Below, piece after piece: positions 21,530-32,129 of a stretch of 64,000 nt of DNA; the stretch's first letter is position 1; every line of letters starts with the position of its first letter. A model generated the notes under the pieces. The model searched no databases and had not been told where the DNA came from. It saw only the letters and a program-made list of their open reading frames with translations. The position numbers and the translations under genes are program-made. Source of the DNA: Toxonevra muliebris (lineage: Eukaryota > Arthropoda > Insecta > Diptera > Pallopteridae); contig OY829330.1 in the NCBI GenBank assembly GCA_963691655.1, positions 19,152,182-19,216,181 on the forward strand. The letters run 5' to 3'.

Positions 21530-22619
21530 GTCACGTAGGCAAAAGAAAACAACAACAACTACAATTCGTACTGCCAGCAGCGCACACACAAATAACGGGA
21601 CGATCGTATGATGTAGACAGCGTGCTACGATAGAAATTCGAATATTGTCATACGATCAAATTAACCAATGAGAGCGTGACAACACAGCAATTCCAGTAGT
21701 GACTAGAAATCAGAAAACAAAACAAGGAAGAGGAAGCATGACAACTATAAAAGGCACACGCACAATACCGAGTCAGTCAGTATCCAGCAAGCAGTAGTGG
21801 AAGACGGTTGTTACAGGACAACCAGCGGCAAGTTAGTTATCATCAAGCAGCGGTAGAAGACGGTTGTCCCCGAACAACTAGCAGCGCATAAATAAAGAGC
21901 CAGCATCATCACAGCAGAGCAGCGGCAGAGAGCAAGCACCGGAATAAGTACAGGCAAGTAGCTTACGACTTAGTTATATTTTCTTTTCGCAATAGGACCG
22001 AAAGTGGGCATCAGGCGGAAGCGACAAGTGACGCGTCGGAGCGGTGTACCCAGCCACTCGCCACTTGACGCTACCTGACTGGTGAGCACATGACGGAATG
22101 AATAGGGACGTCTTGGATCGGTTCATCCGGCCGACGCCCCTCGCGCAACCGTGACCTTAAAATTCGGACGCCCGCGACGCATCAAGCTATTCTGTACGCT
22201 CCGTATTCTCGCCCTACCAGGCGCATTTCATCATTCGTGAACAACGCTCTGCACGCTCCGTATTCTCGCCCTACCAGGCGCATTTCCTCATTTGTGAACA
22301 ATGCTCTGCACGCTCCGTATTCTCGCCTTATCAGACGCATTTCATCATTTGTGAACAACGCTCTGCACGCTCCGTATGCTCATCCTGAAGACTAATCCAG
22401 TTCAACACCGGAGGCAGTAAGACTAAACCTTTTTGTGTATATTGAATAACTTTGTAAATTTAAATTATAAAGTGAATTAAAAGAAACGTAGAATTAAAAA
22501 AAGATTTGTCTCAATAAATAAAGTTAGGGTTCCCCTGCAACCAACAAATTTTGTAACAAAAGGAACCTTTGGAGCCCGCTGAGTTCTACCCCGGCCAAAG
22601 AGAGAAAAGTTTCGTTACA
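21530..22619 (+). repeat. Osv-U 3' LTR, second part (after BEL-A)
   Basis: Continues the LTR from GTCACGTAGGC, with TATA box at 21746, one copy of the 176-bp segment, three 57-bp units and end GTTTCGTTACA at 22619. The next four bases AGCT are the outer target duplication. Confidence 0.93.
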
Positions 22620-22623
22620 AGCT

Positions 22624-23870
22624 TAAGCCACTAAGTAAAACAAAATTTGTTGAAGTTTCAACTTCTTTATATTTTGTAATGAATCTTAAGACTAACTTTA
22701 TTTCTTATTTCTACTTACTTATATACAGATCGCAGATCAGGTTTCTTAACCCTAGTTTGTTTTGTTTGTTTGCTAAATACATGTGTTTCCTATAAGCTAT
22801 GACAAACAAACAGAACGTAATTATAAAAAATAAGGAAACTCCAAGAGATTTTCACACCACCTTAATAAACAATACTTTTTATATATTTGGGAAAACCCAA
22901 CTTAATATTTATTTAGGATGACTACATCGTGTTTATCATATATCTGTTCTTTTATTGGGGTTTGTGTACGGCAGAAGCAGTAAAGTGATAATGCAGATTG
23001 TGTACAATTCGCTTCAGTGATTGGAAACAAAATAGGAACATTATCAAATTGGATTTCTGTTCCTGACGTAACTCGCGTGTGCAAGTCAATAAAATAAAAA
23101 AAAGTTGCATATTTCTGCATAAAATAGGGGAAAAGCTAAAACATAAAATAAAACGTACTTATATACATATATATGCGTACTAATACATACAGTGACGAGC
23201 AAAATTACGTGCAGAAATATAGTGTGCTAAAAAAATGGGTGTAAAAAGGTAAAAATACATAAAACAAAGAATTATCTGAAATTAAAAGAAAGAAATATCT
23301 GAAAAGAAAATATAAAACTGAAAAGAAAATACAATATAACTGAAGAGAAAAAATAACCTCAAAATAAATATACATGAAAGAAAAATATAAAATTAACAAT
23401 AGAAGTGTTATCGTTCCGTTTTGGTAATTTCCAGCTGTCGTTGTTGCTACTCTTTACGGCTTTTGTCGTTGCTGCGGTTTGCCGTTGCTACTTACCGTTG
23501 TTGCTGTTCACTGCTGGTATTTACCGTTATCGCCGCTATTGCTTACCGTTCCCGCTGTTCACTATGCCGCTACAGGATTTGAAGGACGCTGCTCCCCTAT
23601 CGTCTGGGACTTATATCTGCGACTGCATCCTGTGCGAAAAGGAAGTGAAAGCTGGAAGATAACCAGTTCATACAAAACCACAGGTGTTGAGTGCGATTAA
23701 TTTAATGTTTTTAATATTCGCACTTACAATCTTTGGCATTCTTTGTTTTCAATAATTTTCTTTTATTATATTATATTATATTATTTTACATTTATATATA
23801 TTAATACATAAGAAGTAAAACAAACAAAGATTAGAATAGGTTCGGTAATTTTATACGCACATATATATAT
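22624..23870. other. Unassigned; expected remainder of the errantivirus-like LTR at its left
   Basis: Since Osv-U split an errantivirus-like LTR at AGCT, the first few hundred bases here should be the rest of that LTR on the minus strand. I could not find its outer end. The remainder is AT-rich. An open frame on the minus strand at 22902-23120 has no recognised motif. Confidence 0.4.
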
Positions 23871-24360
23871 TGCTATCATTATCACTACATTTTGTTTATA
23901 CATTTATTGAAACCTAGATTCCTTATTACTTATCATTTTGTATTGTTTTTATATTTTAAAAAATATTTAATTTAATCTAACTAACCGAATGAAAACCTAT
24001 CAAACGACTGTGTTTGCTACGGCGACTTCTCTGTTTGTATGGTATAGTCGATCTCCACACGTTTAACACCAACAAATAATTCTTCCTCGAATAAATGTAC
24101 ACATCCATTTTGTTTTCGTATGTACATATATGTGTGAGTAAATTGATCGAAACACAAATAAACAAACTCCGCTCGTATTTTAATTTCTCCCTCTCTTCTC
24201 CTCTTCTCTTTGTTGTTTAGAGTAGCACAGTCATGTCGCGCCGTAGTGTGAGCGAGAGGGGAACTGGCCGTTACAGTTATCTTACATCTTACGTTACAGT
24301 TATTCTTACATTTTACACATTTGAAATTTTGCCCATACCGTGAGCTAAAATGTTTGCACA
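23871..24360 (-). repeat. LTR-like dispersed repeat, copy 2
   Basis: Inverted copy of 3812-4277. In the orientation of copy 1 it starts TGTGCAAACATTTTAGC and ends AATGATAGCA. It contains about 25 bases not present in copy 1 (around 24125-24155). It lies just upstream of the BEL-B gag, but no primer binding site follows, so its relation to BEL-B is unproven. Confidence 0.6.
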
Positions 24361-24481
24361 TCAAAAAACTTTTTCGCTTTTCGTTCAATTCTCATAATTG
24401 CCCTACAATTAAATAAATAATTTTAATTGCTTTTCATTTGCAACGTTTGTAGTCGCATTAAGAAGTAAATAAAAAATCAAA

Positions 24482-25912
24482 ATGCTTAAAAAACAAGTTT
24501 TGGTCACAGATCTTGAAACTCTTGAATCACTACTAAAACAGAGATCATTAATTCGAAATAACATTTTAAGGATTCAATCGGCTCTTCAAGAAAAGATGAT
24601 CTCTTTAAATCCAGTTGAATTGGAATGTCGGTTAGATATCTTAAATTCGTATATTGACAAAATTATGATATATGAGTCTGATATTGAAGCTATCGACTTC
24701 AAAGATCAGCAACGTGGAGAATTAGAGAACATTTGTGTGAAAACAAAGTACTTGATTAAGTCCATATTAAGCAAAGGACGAAAGATAAGTGGACTAAAAC
24801 ACTCCAATAGCGTAATGCACCATTAACGCCTTCCAAATATGTCGTTACCGAAATTCAGTGGAAAATATTCTGAGTTTAAAAATTTTATAAGTTTATTTGA
24901 ATGCTTGGTCAACAATGATATTGATTAAGAAATTCAATCATTTGATTTCTTGTCTGTCCGGTGAAGCATTGGGTACAGTAAAGGCGTTTCAAATTACTGA
25001 AGAAAATTACACAAAAGCATTAGCTAGTCTAAAAAAGTGTACGATAATAATTGCTTAATATTTTCCGAAAATACATCTACACTTTTCAATTTACCAGAAA
25101 TATCCAAACCATCTGCAACTGCATTGCACAGTATGATAGATACAGTTTCAGCTATGTATGATTCATTATTGTCGCTTGGTGATGACAAAATTATAGCAAA
25201 TGCTATCATAATTCATTTAGTTATGACAAAAGTTGATTTCAAAACAAGATCAAAATGGGAAGAACAGTTAAATTATGATAAGCTCCCGTTATGGAGCGAT
25301 TGTGAAGCCGCTCTCAATAAGCGTTGTCAACATATGGCGGTCGAAGAAACAACAAGCTCGAAACCAAAAGGTGTGACAAACAAGTCTCCAAAACCAAAAA
25401 ATAACTTTACGTCTAGAAATAATTCCAGATTGTCATTTTCGGCTACAAAGCCTGCAGCTAATATTTAATTTTTACATTGTATGCCTGCTGATCATTTTAT
25501 TTCTGCTTGTCCATCTTCTATCGCTCTTTCTGTAAATCGGAGATTTGAATTTGCAAAAACTTTTCCGTTGTGCATCAACTGTCTTCGGCAAGGACATACG
25601 GTTTCCAAATGTAAATCTGTCCGCTGTTGTGTTTGCAACAGGTCACTTAATACATTGTTTCATCAACGCAGTGACATTTGAAGCGCAGCCAATGTCTAAT
25701 CAATCTTCTATTCCCCATACAATGCATGCCTCGACTTTGACAGATCAAGTCCTTCTTGCGACAGCTATTGTGAAAGTGAAAAGCAAGTCAGGTGGATATG
25801 TCGATGCTCGTGTCTTGCTAGATTCCGGATCGCAGGTTAACTTCATGACAGAAGAGCTCGCTCAGAAGTTGCATGTTAGAAAGGAGCAACAATCATTAAA
25901 CGTGATTGGCAC
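24482..25912 (+). pseudogene. BEL-B gag and protease, truncated
   Basis: Starts MLKKQVLVTDLETLESLLKQ; continues after a stop and frame changes with LPKFSGKYSEFKNFISLFE (about 24842), LSGEALGTVKAF, then 25037-25468 with SKWEEQLNYDKLPLWSDCEA. A zinc knuckle CINCLRQGHTVSKC (about 25573) and retropepsin ARVLLDSGSQVNFM follow. This is the BEL/Pao gag-protease order. At 25912 it ends abruptly against minus-strand BEL-D gag. At least four frame breaks are present and no pol follows. Confidence 0.85.
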
Positions 25913-26643
25913 GTCTATATGGTATAGCTGCAGGGTGGAAATGCAATTATTAATTTCTCGCTGGAGTTGCTTGACTGCGTTTCCAGACTCATGAGAGCAA
26001 GTTGGTAAATTAAATAAAACCTTCAGTTGGTTATTTATGAGTATCCTTTTATTTTCATACTGGGATTTTAAATTTTCCCATGCTATAAAAAAACCTTCAT
26101 TGGTTAAGAGTACTTTTTGTACGATTTCTTTCGCTTTCCCCATGGTTTTGTTTAACAAATGATATAATTTCTCAACCGCACTTAGCCGTGTGTTATTTAT
26201 ATAAATTGCCGTGAACATGTCTCGAAACATCGGCCATGTGAGATAACTACCACTAAAAACGTCAGTGTCACATGGGGGAACTTTAATGTCCGTATGATAA
26301 TTTTCGCTGCCATTGCGATGTGTGGGGTCATGTTTCGAAGATTTTGGGGTTGAAAACAGATTATGTTCAACTGTGACATTAATCGTATAAATAAACGATG
26401 GGACTCTTCATACCGTGCCTTTATGGGTGTAAGATTTTCGAATCCTAGGCCTGTGGTGTCATTAGTTACCTCTGTGAGACATTCCTCATAGGCTTCTTTG
26501 AACTTTGTCCACAATTCCCTAAGTTCCGTTTGCTCTAACTCTATAGCCCACTTCGTAATTTTTTCTTTGGGGCTTTTATCAAAATAAGCTTAATAGTCAG
26601 CTAGCCGATCGGAATAACGTATAAAAATGTCTAACGCTGACAT
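25913..26643 (-). pseudogene. BEL-D gag N-terminal half
   Basis: From ATG 26643 (MSALDIFIRYSDRLADY) with an in-frame TAA after residue 17, then KEAYEECLTEV, an indel, MFRDMFTAIYINNTRLSAVEKL and IAWENLKSQYENKRILINNQ, ending EINNCISTLQLYHID at 25913. This is the BEL gag core. Its last 45 bases recur exactly at 55910-55954, where the same gag continues, so this and 55577-55954 look like two separated pieces of one gene. Confidence 0.85.
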
Positions 26644-27033
26644 AATTTATTTATATGAGTCTATCGAGGCAATGTTGCACAAAAAAAAGAAGATTTATGT
26701 GGTTATATATATATATATATATATGCGAGAAGGTCATACGATGTTTTATCCTTTATTTAAATATATTGCATGAGGCAACGGTAGATGTAGGTCTTTTACC
26801 AAATGGCGACCTGTTACTTTCTCCCGTTATTCGGTTTGATTCACCGTTTTTTTATTTTATTTGGTACCGTTTGAGGTTAGGTGGCAACGTGGATGAGATT
26901 GGATTAGGATAGTTAGGTTAGGTTTTGCCACAAAAACTTTTCTAATTGGTTAATTATAGTTTATTGTGGGTTATTTTATATATTATAATGTATATATTTG
27001 TACACTAACCTTGTGCTGCTGTCTCTATCCAAC
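26644..27033 (-). other. BEL-D 5' leader
   Basis: Between PBS and gag. Contains a (TA)n run near 26706-26724 and a GGTTAGGTTAGG-like motif near 26918. No gene. Confidence 0.55.
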
Positions 27034-27048
27034 GGCTCGAAGGACCAA
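27034..27048 (-). promoter_or_regulatory. BEL-D candidate primer binding site
   Basis: Minus strand TGGTCCTTCGAGCCG, one base after the LTR end. Nearly identical to the BEL-A site, which supports both. Confidence 0.65.
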
Positions 27049-27376
27049 TGTCTGCTTCACTATGTTTTTTGGTGGATGAATATATATAAAAGGAAAACAC
27101 TCTTCTTTTGATAAGGTGGCCTTTATTGAATGGTAGCCTCGGGGGCAGAGAATACAATAATCTTTCGGAAGGTAACAATGCTGCTGCTGGCGTGGAGGAT
27201 GCGCAGAAATATTTCTCGCTGCGCGCCTTGCTGTCGCAGTGGAGTATGCGCCTTGTTGGGTACTCGCAGTGGAGTTATGTACAAGTAAAAAATAATCCGA
27301 ACGACCTTGAACGTGAAGAGTTACTTGAATAATGTCCAAAATTAGTAACGAGTAGCAAAAGTCATCGGTGATGACA
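27049..27376 (-). repeat. BEL-D 5' LTR
   Basis: 328 bp. On the minus strand it starts TGTCATCACCGATGAC and ends AAGCAGACA, with TG...CA termini and a TATATATA box (about 27080). The next five bases outward, GCGCA (27377-27381), would be the target duplication. Beyond lies Osv-T, so BEL-D appears inserted next to or within the truncated Osv-T copy. Confidence 0.7.
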
Positions 27377-27383
27377 GCGCAAT

Positions 27384-28208
27384 TTATTTAAGTGTCGGCT
27401 TGCATATGCAATTACTTTCTCTACTCCTTCAACATCTTGGGTGAGTACTGCGCCTAGGCCATAGTCGCTAGCATCTGTTTGAAGTATGAATTTCTTTGTA
27501 AAATCTGGACAGGTCAACACGGGTGCTTCTGTTAGTTTTTGTTTCAATGTATTGAATGCCACCTGCTGATCTTCGGTCCATTTCCAATGTTTACCCTTTT
27601 TGAGGAGTGAGCTTAGTGGCTGTACCACTTTTGAAAAGTCGGGTACGAATCGTCTATACCATGATGCTATCCCAAGACAGCGTCGTAGCTCACGTACATT
27701 TGTGGGTGCTTGTAATTCACGTATAGCTGCTACTTTGTCGGGGTCTGCTTACAACATGCCCTAGATATTTGATTTCACGTTTGAAAAATTCGCATTTGTC
27801 AGGGTTAATGCGCAAATTTGCTGTCTTGAGCCGCCGTAGTACCTCTCTGAGATTGGTCATGTGTTCTTCCAATGTTTTCCTTGTTACAACGATGTCGTCT
27901 AGGTAAGCGAATGCGTGTGGTTCCATGGTTGGACCTATAACTTGGTCTAATGCTCTTTGAAATGTTGCTGGTGCTGAATGAAGTCCGAATGGCATGACAC
28001 GCCATTGGAATAATCTTCTTCCTGGTACTGTGAAGGCTGTATATTGTTTACTATTGGTTTCCATTGGTATTTGCCAATAGCCATTTTTAAGATCTAGACT
28101 TGAAATGTATGTTGCATCACGTAAGCGTTCTAGGATGTGCTGTATTCTTGGAAGAGGGTATGCGTCGGGAATTGACTTTGCGTTCAGTTGACGATAGTCT
28201 ATACACAA
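27384..28208 (-). pseudogene. Osv-T copy 1 reverse transcriptase, truncated
   Basis: Contains the RT core (LDLKNGYWQIPMET, FAYLDDIVVTRKTLEEH) and the RNase H start (TDASDYGLGAVLTQ), then is cut at 27384. A 17-base deletion relative to copies 2 and 3 (about 27748) splits the frame into 27717-28208 and 27384-27716. It shares the upstream A-run frameshift with the other copies. Confidence 0.88.
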
Positions 28209-28971
28209 TCGCCATGCACCTGTTTTCTTTTTTTACTAGTACGATTGGCGCACTATAAGGACTGCTAGAAGGTTCTATGCATCCTTTTTGGAGTAGATCA
28301 TCTATTTCTCTGCTGATGATTTCTTGCATTGCTGGATTTCTTGGATAATATCTTTGCTTCACTGGTTCTTCGTCACGCATTGTTATTCGATGTGTGGTAA
28401 TATTAGATGGGCCCTCCATTGTATCAAAGGCCTGGAGTTCTTCTTGTAGGAATTGTTTAATTTTTTCTTCTTCAGTACTTTCTCTTGCTACCGTACATGT
28501 GTTTATAATGGGCATAGTGTTGTTCTGTTGTTGTAAGGTGAGATTATAACCTCCACATTGAATTTTGGCATTCATCTTAGTTAGAAAATCCATGCCCAGT
28601 ATCAAGTCGTCTATTACTTCTGAAAGTATAAGTAATGATAATGTGCAGTGACTCTCACCCAATTTAACTTTTATGGTTAGCACTTCGTTGACTCCTCTCG
28701 TTGTACCATCTGCCAGACGAACCCTTGTTTGTTTTGTTTCTATATGTCCTTTATTGCGCCATCTTGTGGCTAACGCCGTGCTTATGAAGCTTTTTGTTGC
28801 CCCTGTGTCGATGGTGGCTCGGACGTTTTCTTCGCCTAGGGTAACAATTGCGAAGATATGACCATTGTCTTGGCCTAGTGATGTTGTGTGCGAGGTGGCT
28901 GCATTGATGACCTCATCATTCCTCGCTCTGGATGTAGGCCTGGCTCGTTTCCCGTTTGTTGACGACAACAT
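28117..28971 (-). CDS. Osv-T copy 1 protease and start of RT
   Basis: Retropepsin with RATIDTGATKSFIS and DDLILGMDFL, then a linker, then the RT entry EEPVKQRYYPRNPAMQE and SSSPYSAPIVLVKK. It overlaps gag by 97 bases in another frame, consistent with frameshift expression. The frame runs out of register with the RT core in an A-run (complement of 28229-28236), so protease is the last intact domain. Confidence 0.88.
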   Translation of the reverse strand: MLSSTNGKRARPTSRARNDEVINAATSHTTSLGQDNGHIFAIVTLGEENVRATIDTGATKSFISTALATRWRNKGHIETKQTRVRLADGTTRGVNEVLTIKVKLGESHCTLSLLILSEVIDDLILGMDFLTKMNAKIQCGGYNLTLQQQNNTMPIINTCTVARESTEEEKIKQFLQEELQAFDTMEGPSNITTHRITMRDEEPVKQRYYPRNPAMQEIISREIDDLLQKGCIEPSSSPYSAPIVLVKKENRCMAIVYRLSSTERKVNSRRIPSSKNTAHPRTLT

Positions 28972-30149
28972 TCAATAGTCCTACTGTCGCGTTTACCACA
29001 TTGCCAGCAGAAGAGGATCTTAGGGTTGCGACAGGATCGTGCCATGTGACCGTCTTGACCACATCGTCTGCATGCTGTACTGGTGTTTATGTGTAAGGCT
29101 CTTGGATACGCCGGTGCAACTTCAGGTGCGCTTGCTTGCGTAGCTTGTACTACCCTCTCGACTTCATTACTTCTAGGCTGTACGTGTGCTGATGCATGTA
29201 TTGCGTTATATTCATGTCTTGGTATAGCATGTATTTGCCTTGGTGGTTGATTATAGTTTCTTTGACTGTTGTATGTGAACCTTGTTGATGTTTCGGTGTG
29301 CCTCGGCTCTTCGGAAATGTGTCTCGCTGTTTCAATGTTACGCCTTGGTGGTTCGTTGTGTCTTCTTTGCCCTTCGTTGATGGCTTCGAAATCTTCTGCC
29401 ATCGTGATGAGTTCATCCAGGCTGCCGAAATCTCTTCGCTTAATATATAGTTGGTACTCACTGGCACAGTTTCTAAATATTCTTTCTAATTTCTGCTGTT
29501 CTGTGTATCCGGCGTGTCGCATGAGATTTTGTATGGATATCACGTAATCCTTAAATTTTTCACGCACCTTTTGTTGACGTTGCCGGATCTCATCTTCAAG
29601 GCGTTCGAAATATCGCGTTGGTAGAAAGAAACTTAGAAAGTCATGTTTAAAACTGCTCCATTCGGTCCAATGTCTATTATTGTTGCGAAACCACATTAAT
29701 GCTCTTTCGCGTAGCAGTGTGGGCATAGTTCGTGGTAGTGCATCCATTGGAACTGAATAAACTTCGCTGAGTTCTTCCATGCGCTCTATAAAGGCGATGG
29801 GATCACGTCCGCCATCATAGTTGATCGACCATTTACGGACCTGTTCGACTGCTGCAGAGGATGAAGTCGTTGGAACTTCCGTTGCAGATACACATGTCGG
29901 TAGTTCGGTATGTATATTGTCGATTGGTGTTGCTGGAGTGTATTGTACTAATGGGATTGGCTTTGAATGTTTAGCTTCAAGTCTTTGTAGTCGCTCTTGT
30001 AACGCCGAGTTGCCATCTTGTTTCTGCACAAAAGTCGCAAATCGCTTTCGTAGCTCTTCGACTGAGCCAGATTCGTCGAAGTTGAATTCCTTAGCGTATA
30101 CGAGTAGATCATCTTTTCGTAATGTGTATACCCACGAAAGTCGCACCAT
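28875..30149 (-). CDS. Osv-T copy 1 gag
   Basis: Start ATG 30149 (MVRLSWVYTLRKDDLLVYAK), chosen because copies 2 and 3 start there; a longer in-frame extension to 30215 lies in the leader. 424 aa: N-terminal SAP-like helical region, central capsid (RKWSINYDGGRDPIAFIERM, LLRERALMWFRNN), and nucleocapsid with CRRCGQDGHMARSC and a second Cys pair CWQCGKR. No stop or shift seen, so this gag could be expressed. Confidence 0.9.
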   Translation of the reverse strand: MVRLSWVYTLRKDDLLVYAKEFNFDESGSVEELRKRFATFVQKQDGNSALQERLQRLEAKHSKPIPLVQYTPATPIDNIHTELPTCVSATEVPTTSSSAAVEQVRKWSINYDGGRDPIAFIERMEELSEVYSVPMDALPRTMPTLLRERALMWFRNNNRHWTEWSSFKHDFLSFFLPTRYFERLEDEIRQRQQKVREKFKDYVISIQNLMRHAGYTEQQKLERIFRNCASEYQLYIKRRDFGSLDELITMAEDFEAINEGQRRHNEPPRRNIETARHISEEPRHTETSTRFTYNSQRNYNQPPRQIHAIPRHEYNAIHASAHVQPRSNEVERVVQATQASAPEVAPAYPRALHINTSTACRRCGQDGHMARSCRNPKILFCWQCGKRDSRTIECCRQQTGNEPGLHPERGMMRSSMQPPRTQHH

Positions 30150-30428
30150 TTTATTTCGTATTAAGTTTATATATTTTTTTTTATCAATGTGGAGTTCTTT
30201 GCTCTCTTTATTCACGGCGGAGCTCTTTGCTCTCTTTTAAAATTCACTGTGTATATTTTCTATGAGTCACTGCTCTTTGCTTGTTTTACGAGTCACTATC
30301 TCTGTTTATTTTGCAAGCCACTTTCTTTGCTTTGTTTTATTTTACGAGTCACTTTCTCTGTTTGTTTTATTTTACGAGTCACTTTCTTTGCTTTGTTTTA
30401 TTTTACGAGTCCCTGCTCGGGCGCCATT

Positions 30429-31143
30429 TGTAACGAACCTTCCTGGTTCCTTTCTTTTCGTCAGGGTATACTCAGCGAGGAACTAGGGTGCGTAAATAAT
30501 AACTCACGATAGTTCGTTTCGGTTTTCTTTGATCACTTGCCTTCCTTGGCGCTCGTTTGCCTTCCTTGGCGGTCGGTTTACGTTCGTATGTTTCCTTTGT
30601 GTGTGTTCGTGATACGATGGTTAGGTCATTGTCGTTTGTTGTATGGTCTGTGGCAACTACGTGTGTTCGCTACACCAGGGTACGTGGATACGACCCCCTG
30701 GTGCCGATTAATACCTCATTGGAAACTTAATCTTGACGTAAGGACTTACGCCAAGATCCAATTAATACCTCACGAATGAATAATGTCTTATGAAGAACCT
30801 AGCATGCGGACGCTCTGCTGATATAAACTAACGACTCTTTTGTACTAGCCTACCGTGCGGACGCATCGGTTGGTTTATTACATATAATCTAGCGAATAGA
30901 GGACAATAGAACCACCAAGTTACTACTTTAGACCACGATCTAAGTCTGAGTGTCTTGTTCTGTTTAATGCATGCCCTTTTATACTAATTTTCCTTCTGTT
31001 GTACCGTTTTGTTCATATTAGTTTTTACATGTTTTATCGTACTGTAATATGTATGTATATACTTTACTTCATTTTATATATTCATACATATGTTACATTT
31101 AAATTGTGGGGTCAAAATAACTCTAATATTTTGAGTCCTTACA
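30429..31143 (-). repeat. Osv-T LTR A (715 bp, internally deleted)
   Basis: On the minus strand begins TGTAAGGACTCAAAATATT and ends GGTTCGTTACA. It serves as 5' LTR of copy 1 (PBS 30409-30426) and 3' LTR of copy 2. It lacks about 150 bp present in LTRs B and C, around 30540, where B and C have repeated CGTTTGCCTTCCTTGGCGCT units. TATAAAAGG at 30983-30975 (minus) is the probable TATA box. Confidence 0.92.
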
Positions 31144-31151
31144 CCCCCCCC
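31144..31151 (-). promoter_or_regulatory. Osv-T copy 2 polypurine tract
   Basis: Eight G on the minus strand between the ORF3 stop TAA and the LTR TG. The same arrangement occurs at 38656-38663 in copy 3. Confidence 0.85.
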
Positions 31152-32129
31152 TTACTTAGTAGAGCCAAGACTGACTATGATGCACCCATTTGGTTTTACT
31201 CGTACTTTGTATATCTTTCCATCGTATTCTCTTTTAAATGAGCATCTCTTCCGTCGCTGCTTTCCCGCTGCTTCCCGCAACTCGTGTTGTAACTGGTCAG
31301 GCAATTGGTCTCCTGTGAGATTGGTGATTGGGATTGACAAATGATCTTCGTTCTCGATTAGGCCCAAAATGTCGCTCAACTCTTCTACGATTAGTACATC
31401 GTTTTCCAAATACTCCGGTAGAAGGTCCTGGATGAGATCGTTGTTGTTATTTTCTTCACTGCTGTTGTTGTTATCTTTGCTGTTATTATTGTTATCATCT
31501 GGTTTACTCTTATTGTTGGGTGTTTCTTCGTAGGTAATATGGGTTTCTTCGCTATTGTTGTTATGGGTTTCTTGGCTATTGTTGTTGTTGGTGTAATTAT
31601 TGTGGATTTCTTCATTATTGTTGCTGTGTTCTATCATCGGTTTCTGGGTTGTTGTTGGTTGGTTTGTTCCATCGTTGTATATCGTACATCTATAGGTTAC
31701 GGTGGTGGTGATTACTGTACACCCTACTCCTTCTTCTTTTTGTGTATGTGATGTAACCGTCATGAAGACTTTCCGGTTGTTGTACTCACTGTCGTCTTCT
31801 TCGCTTTCGTTGTCATCGGACGATGGGACTGGTTCAGCTGGTATGACGGCGTCTTCTTCTATGGCATCTTCTTCGGAATATTCTTCTTCATTTTCGATAT
31901 GTTCTTCTTCTTCTTCGGTGTCTTCGTCGGTGGACCGATCTCAGTATGGATCGTAGATTTCCGTAGATATGCAGCTATTACTGGTGCTTGTAGTGCTGTT
32001 GATGGTGATGACACTATAATTTTCATCATCTTCCAGTCTTCTTAGTACGACCCTCGGAATTTTTGCGTGTGGGTCTACGCCTTTAGTTTCCTCAGTATAA
32101 GGTCTTTTCGAATGCCTGTGTGAGTCCAT
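31152..32129 (-). pseudogene. Osv-T copy 2 ORF3 (acidic, Asn-rich, basic C-terminal module)
   Basis: One frame from MDSHRHSKRPYTEETKGVD (32129) to the TAA at 31152, interrupted by TGA at 31941-31943 after EIYDPY. After the stop comes a run of Glu/Asp, then Asn/Ser-rich low complexity and a C-terminal basic module (RRKRCSFKREYDGKIYKVRV). The module resembles the ends of Osv-U and Osv-C ORF3. No protease domain. The same TGA is in copy 3, so it predates the duplication or is read through. Possible nuclear or nucleic-acid-binding role is inference. Confidence 0.75.

Larger units (their letters stand above)
5755..22619 (+). mobile_element. Osv-U: Osvaldo-like LTR retrotransposon with Ulp1 protease ORF, interrupted by BEL-A
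   Basis: 5' LTR 5755-7411, lysine-type PBS 7412-7429, gag, protease remnant, integrase, ORF3 with a C48 protease, polypurine tract and 3' LTR (12813-13001 plus 21530-22619). The four bases AGCT occur at 5751-5754 and again at 22620-22623 as target duplication. Reverse transcriptase and RNase H are missing through one deletion near 9390, so it could only have moved with help from another element. The gag and integrase are clearly related to Osv-T at 27384-46169. BEL-A (13002-21529) sits inside the 3' LTR. Confidence 0.9.

Noticed and set aside
22902..23120. 72-aa minus frame with scattered Cys, possible envelope fragment
   Set aside because: No recognisable envelope motif, and its position outside the errantivirus-like 5' LTR argues against it.
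23405..23700. Hydrophobic frames that could be a small membrane protein
   Set aside because: Leu/Val-rich reading of GTTGCTGTT-type low complexity; overlapping frames equally long; no other support.
31702..31956. Ser-rich plus-strand frame, and similar frames at 39214-39468
   Set aside because: Antisense shadow of the Glu/Asp-rich part of Osv-T ORF3.
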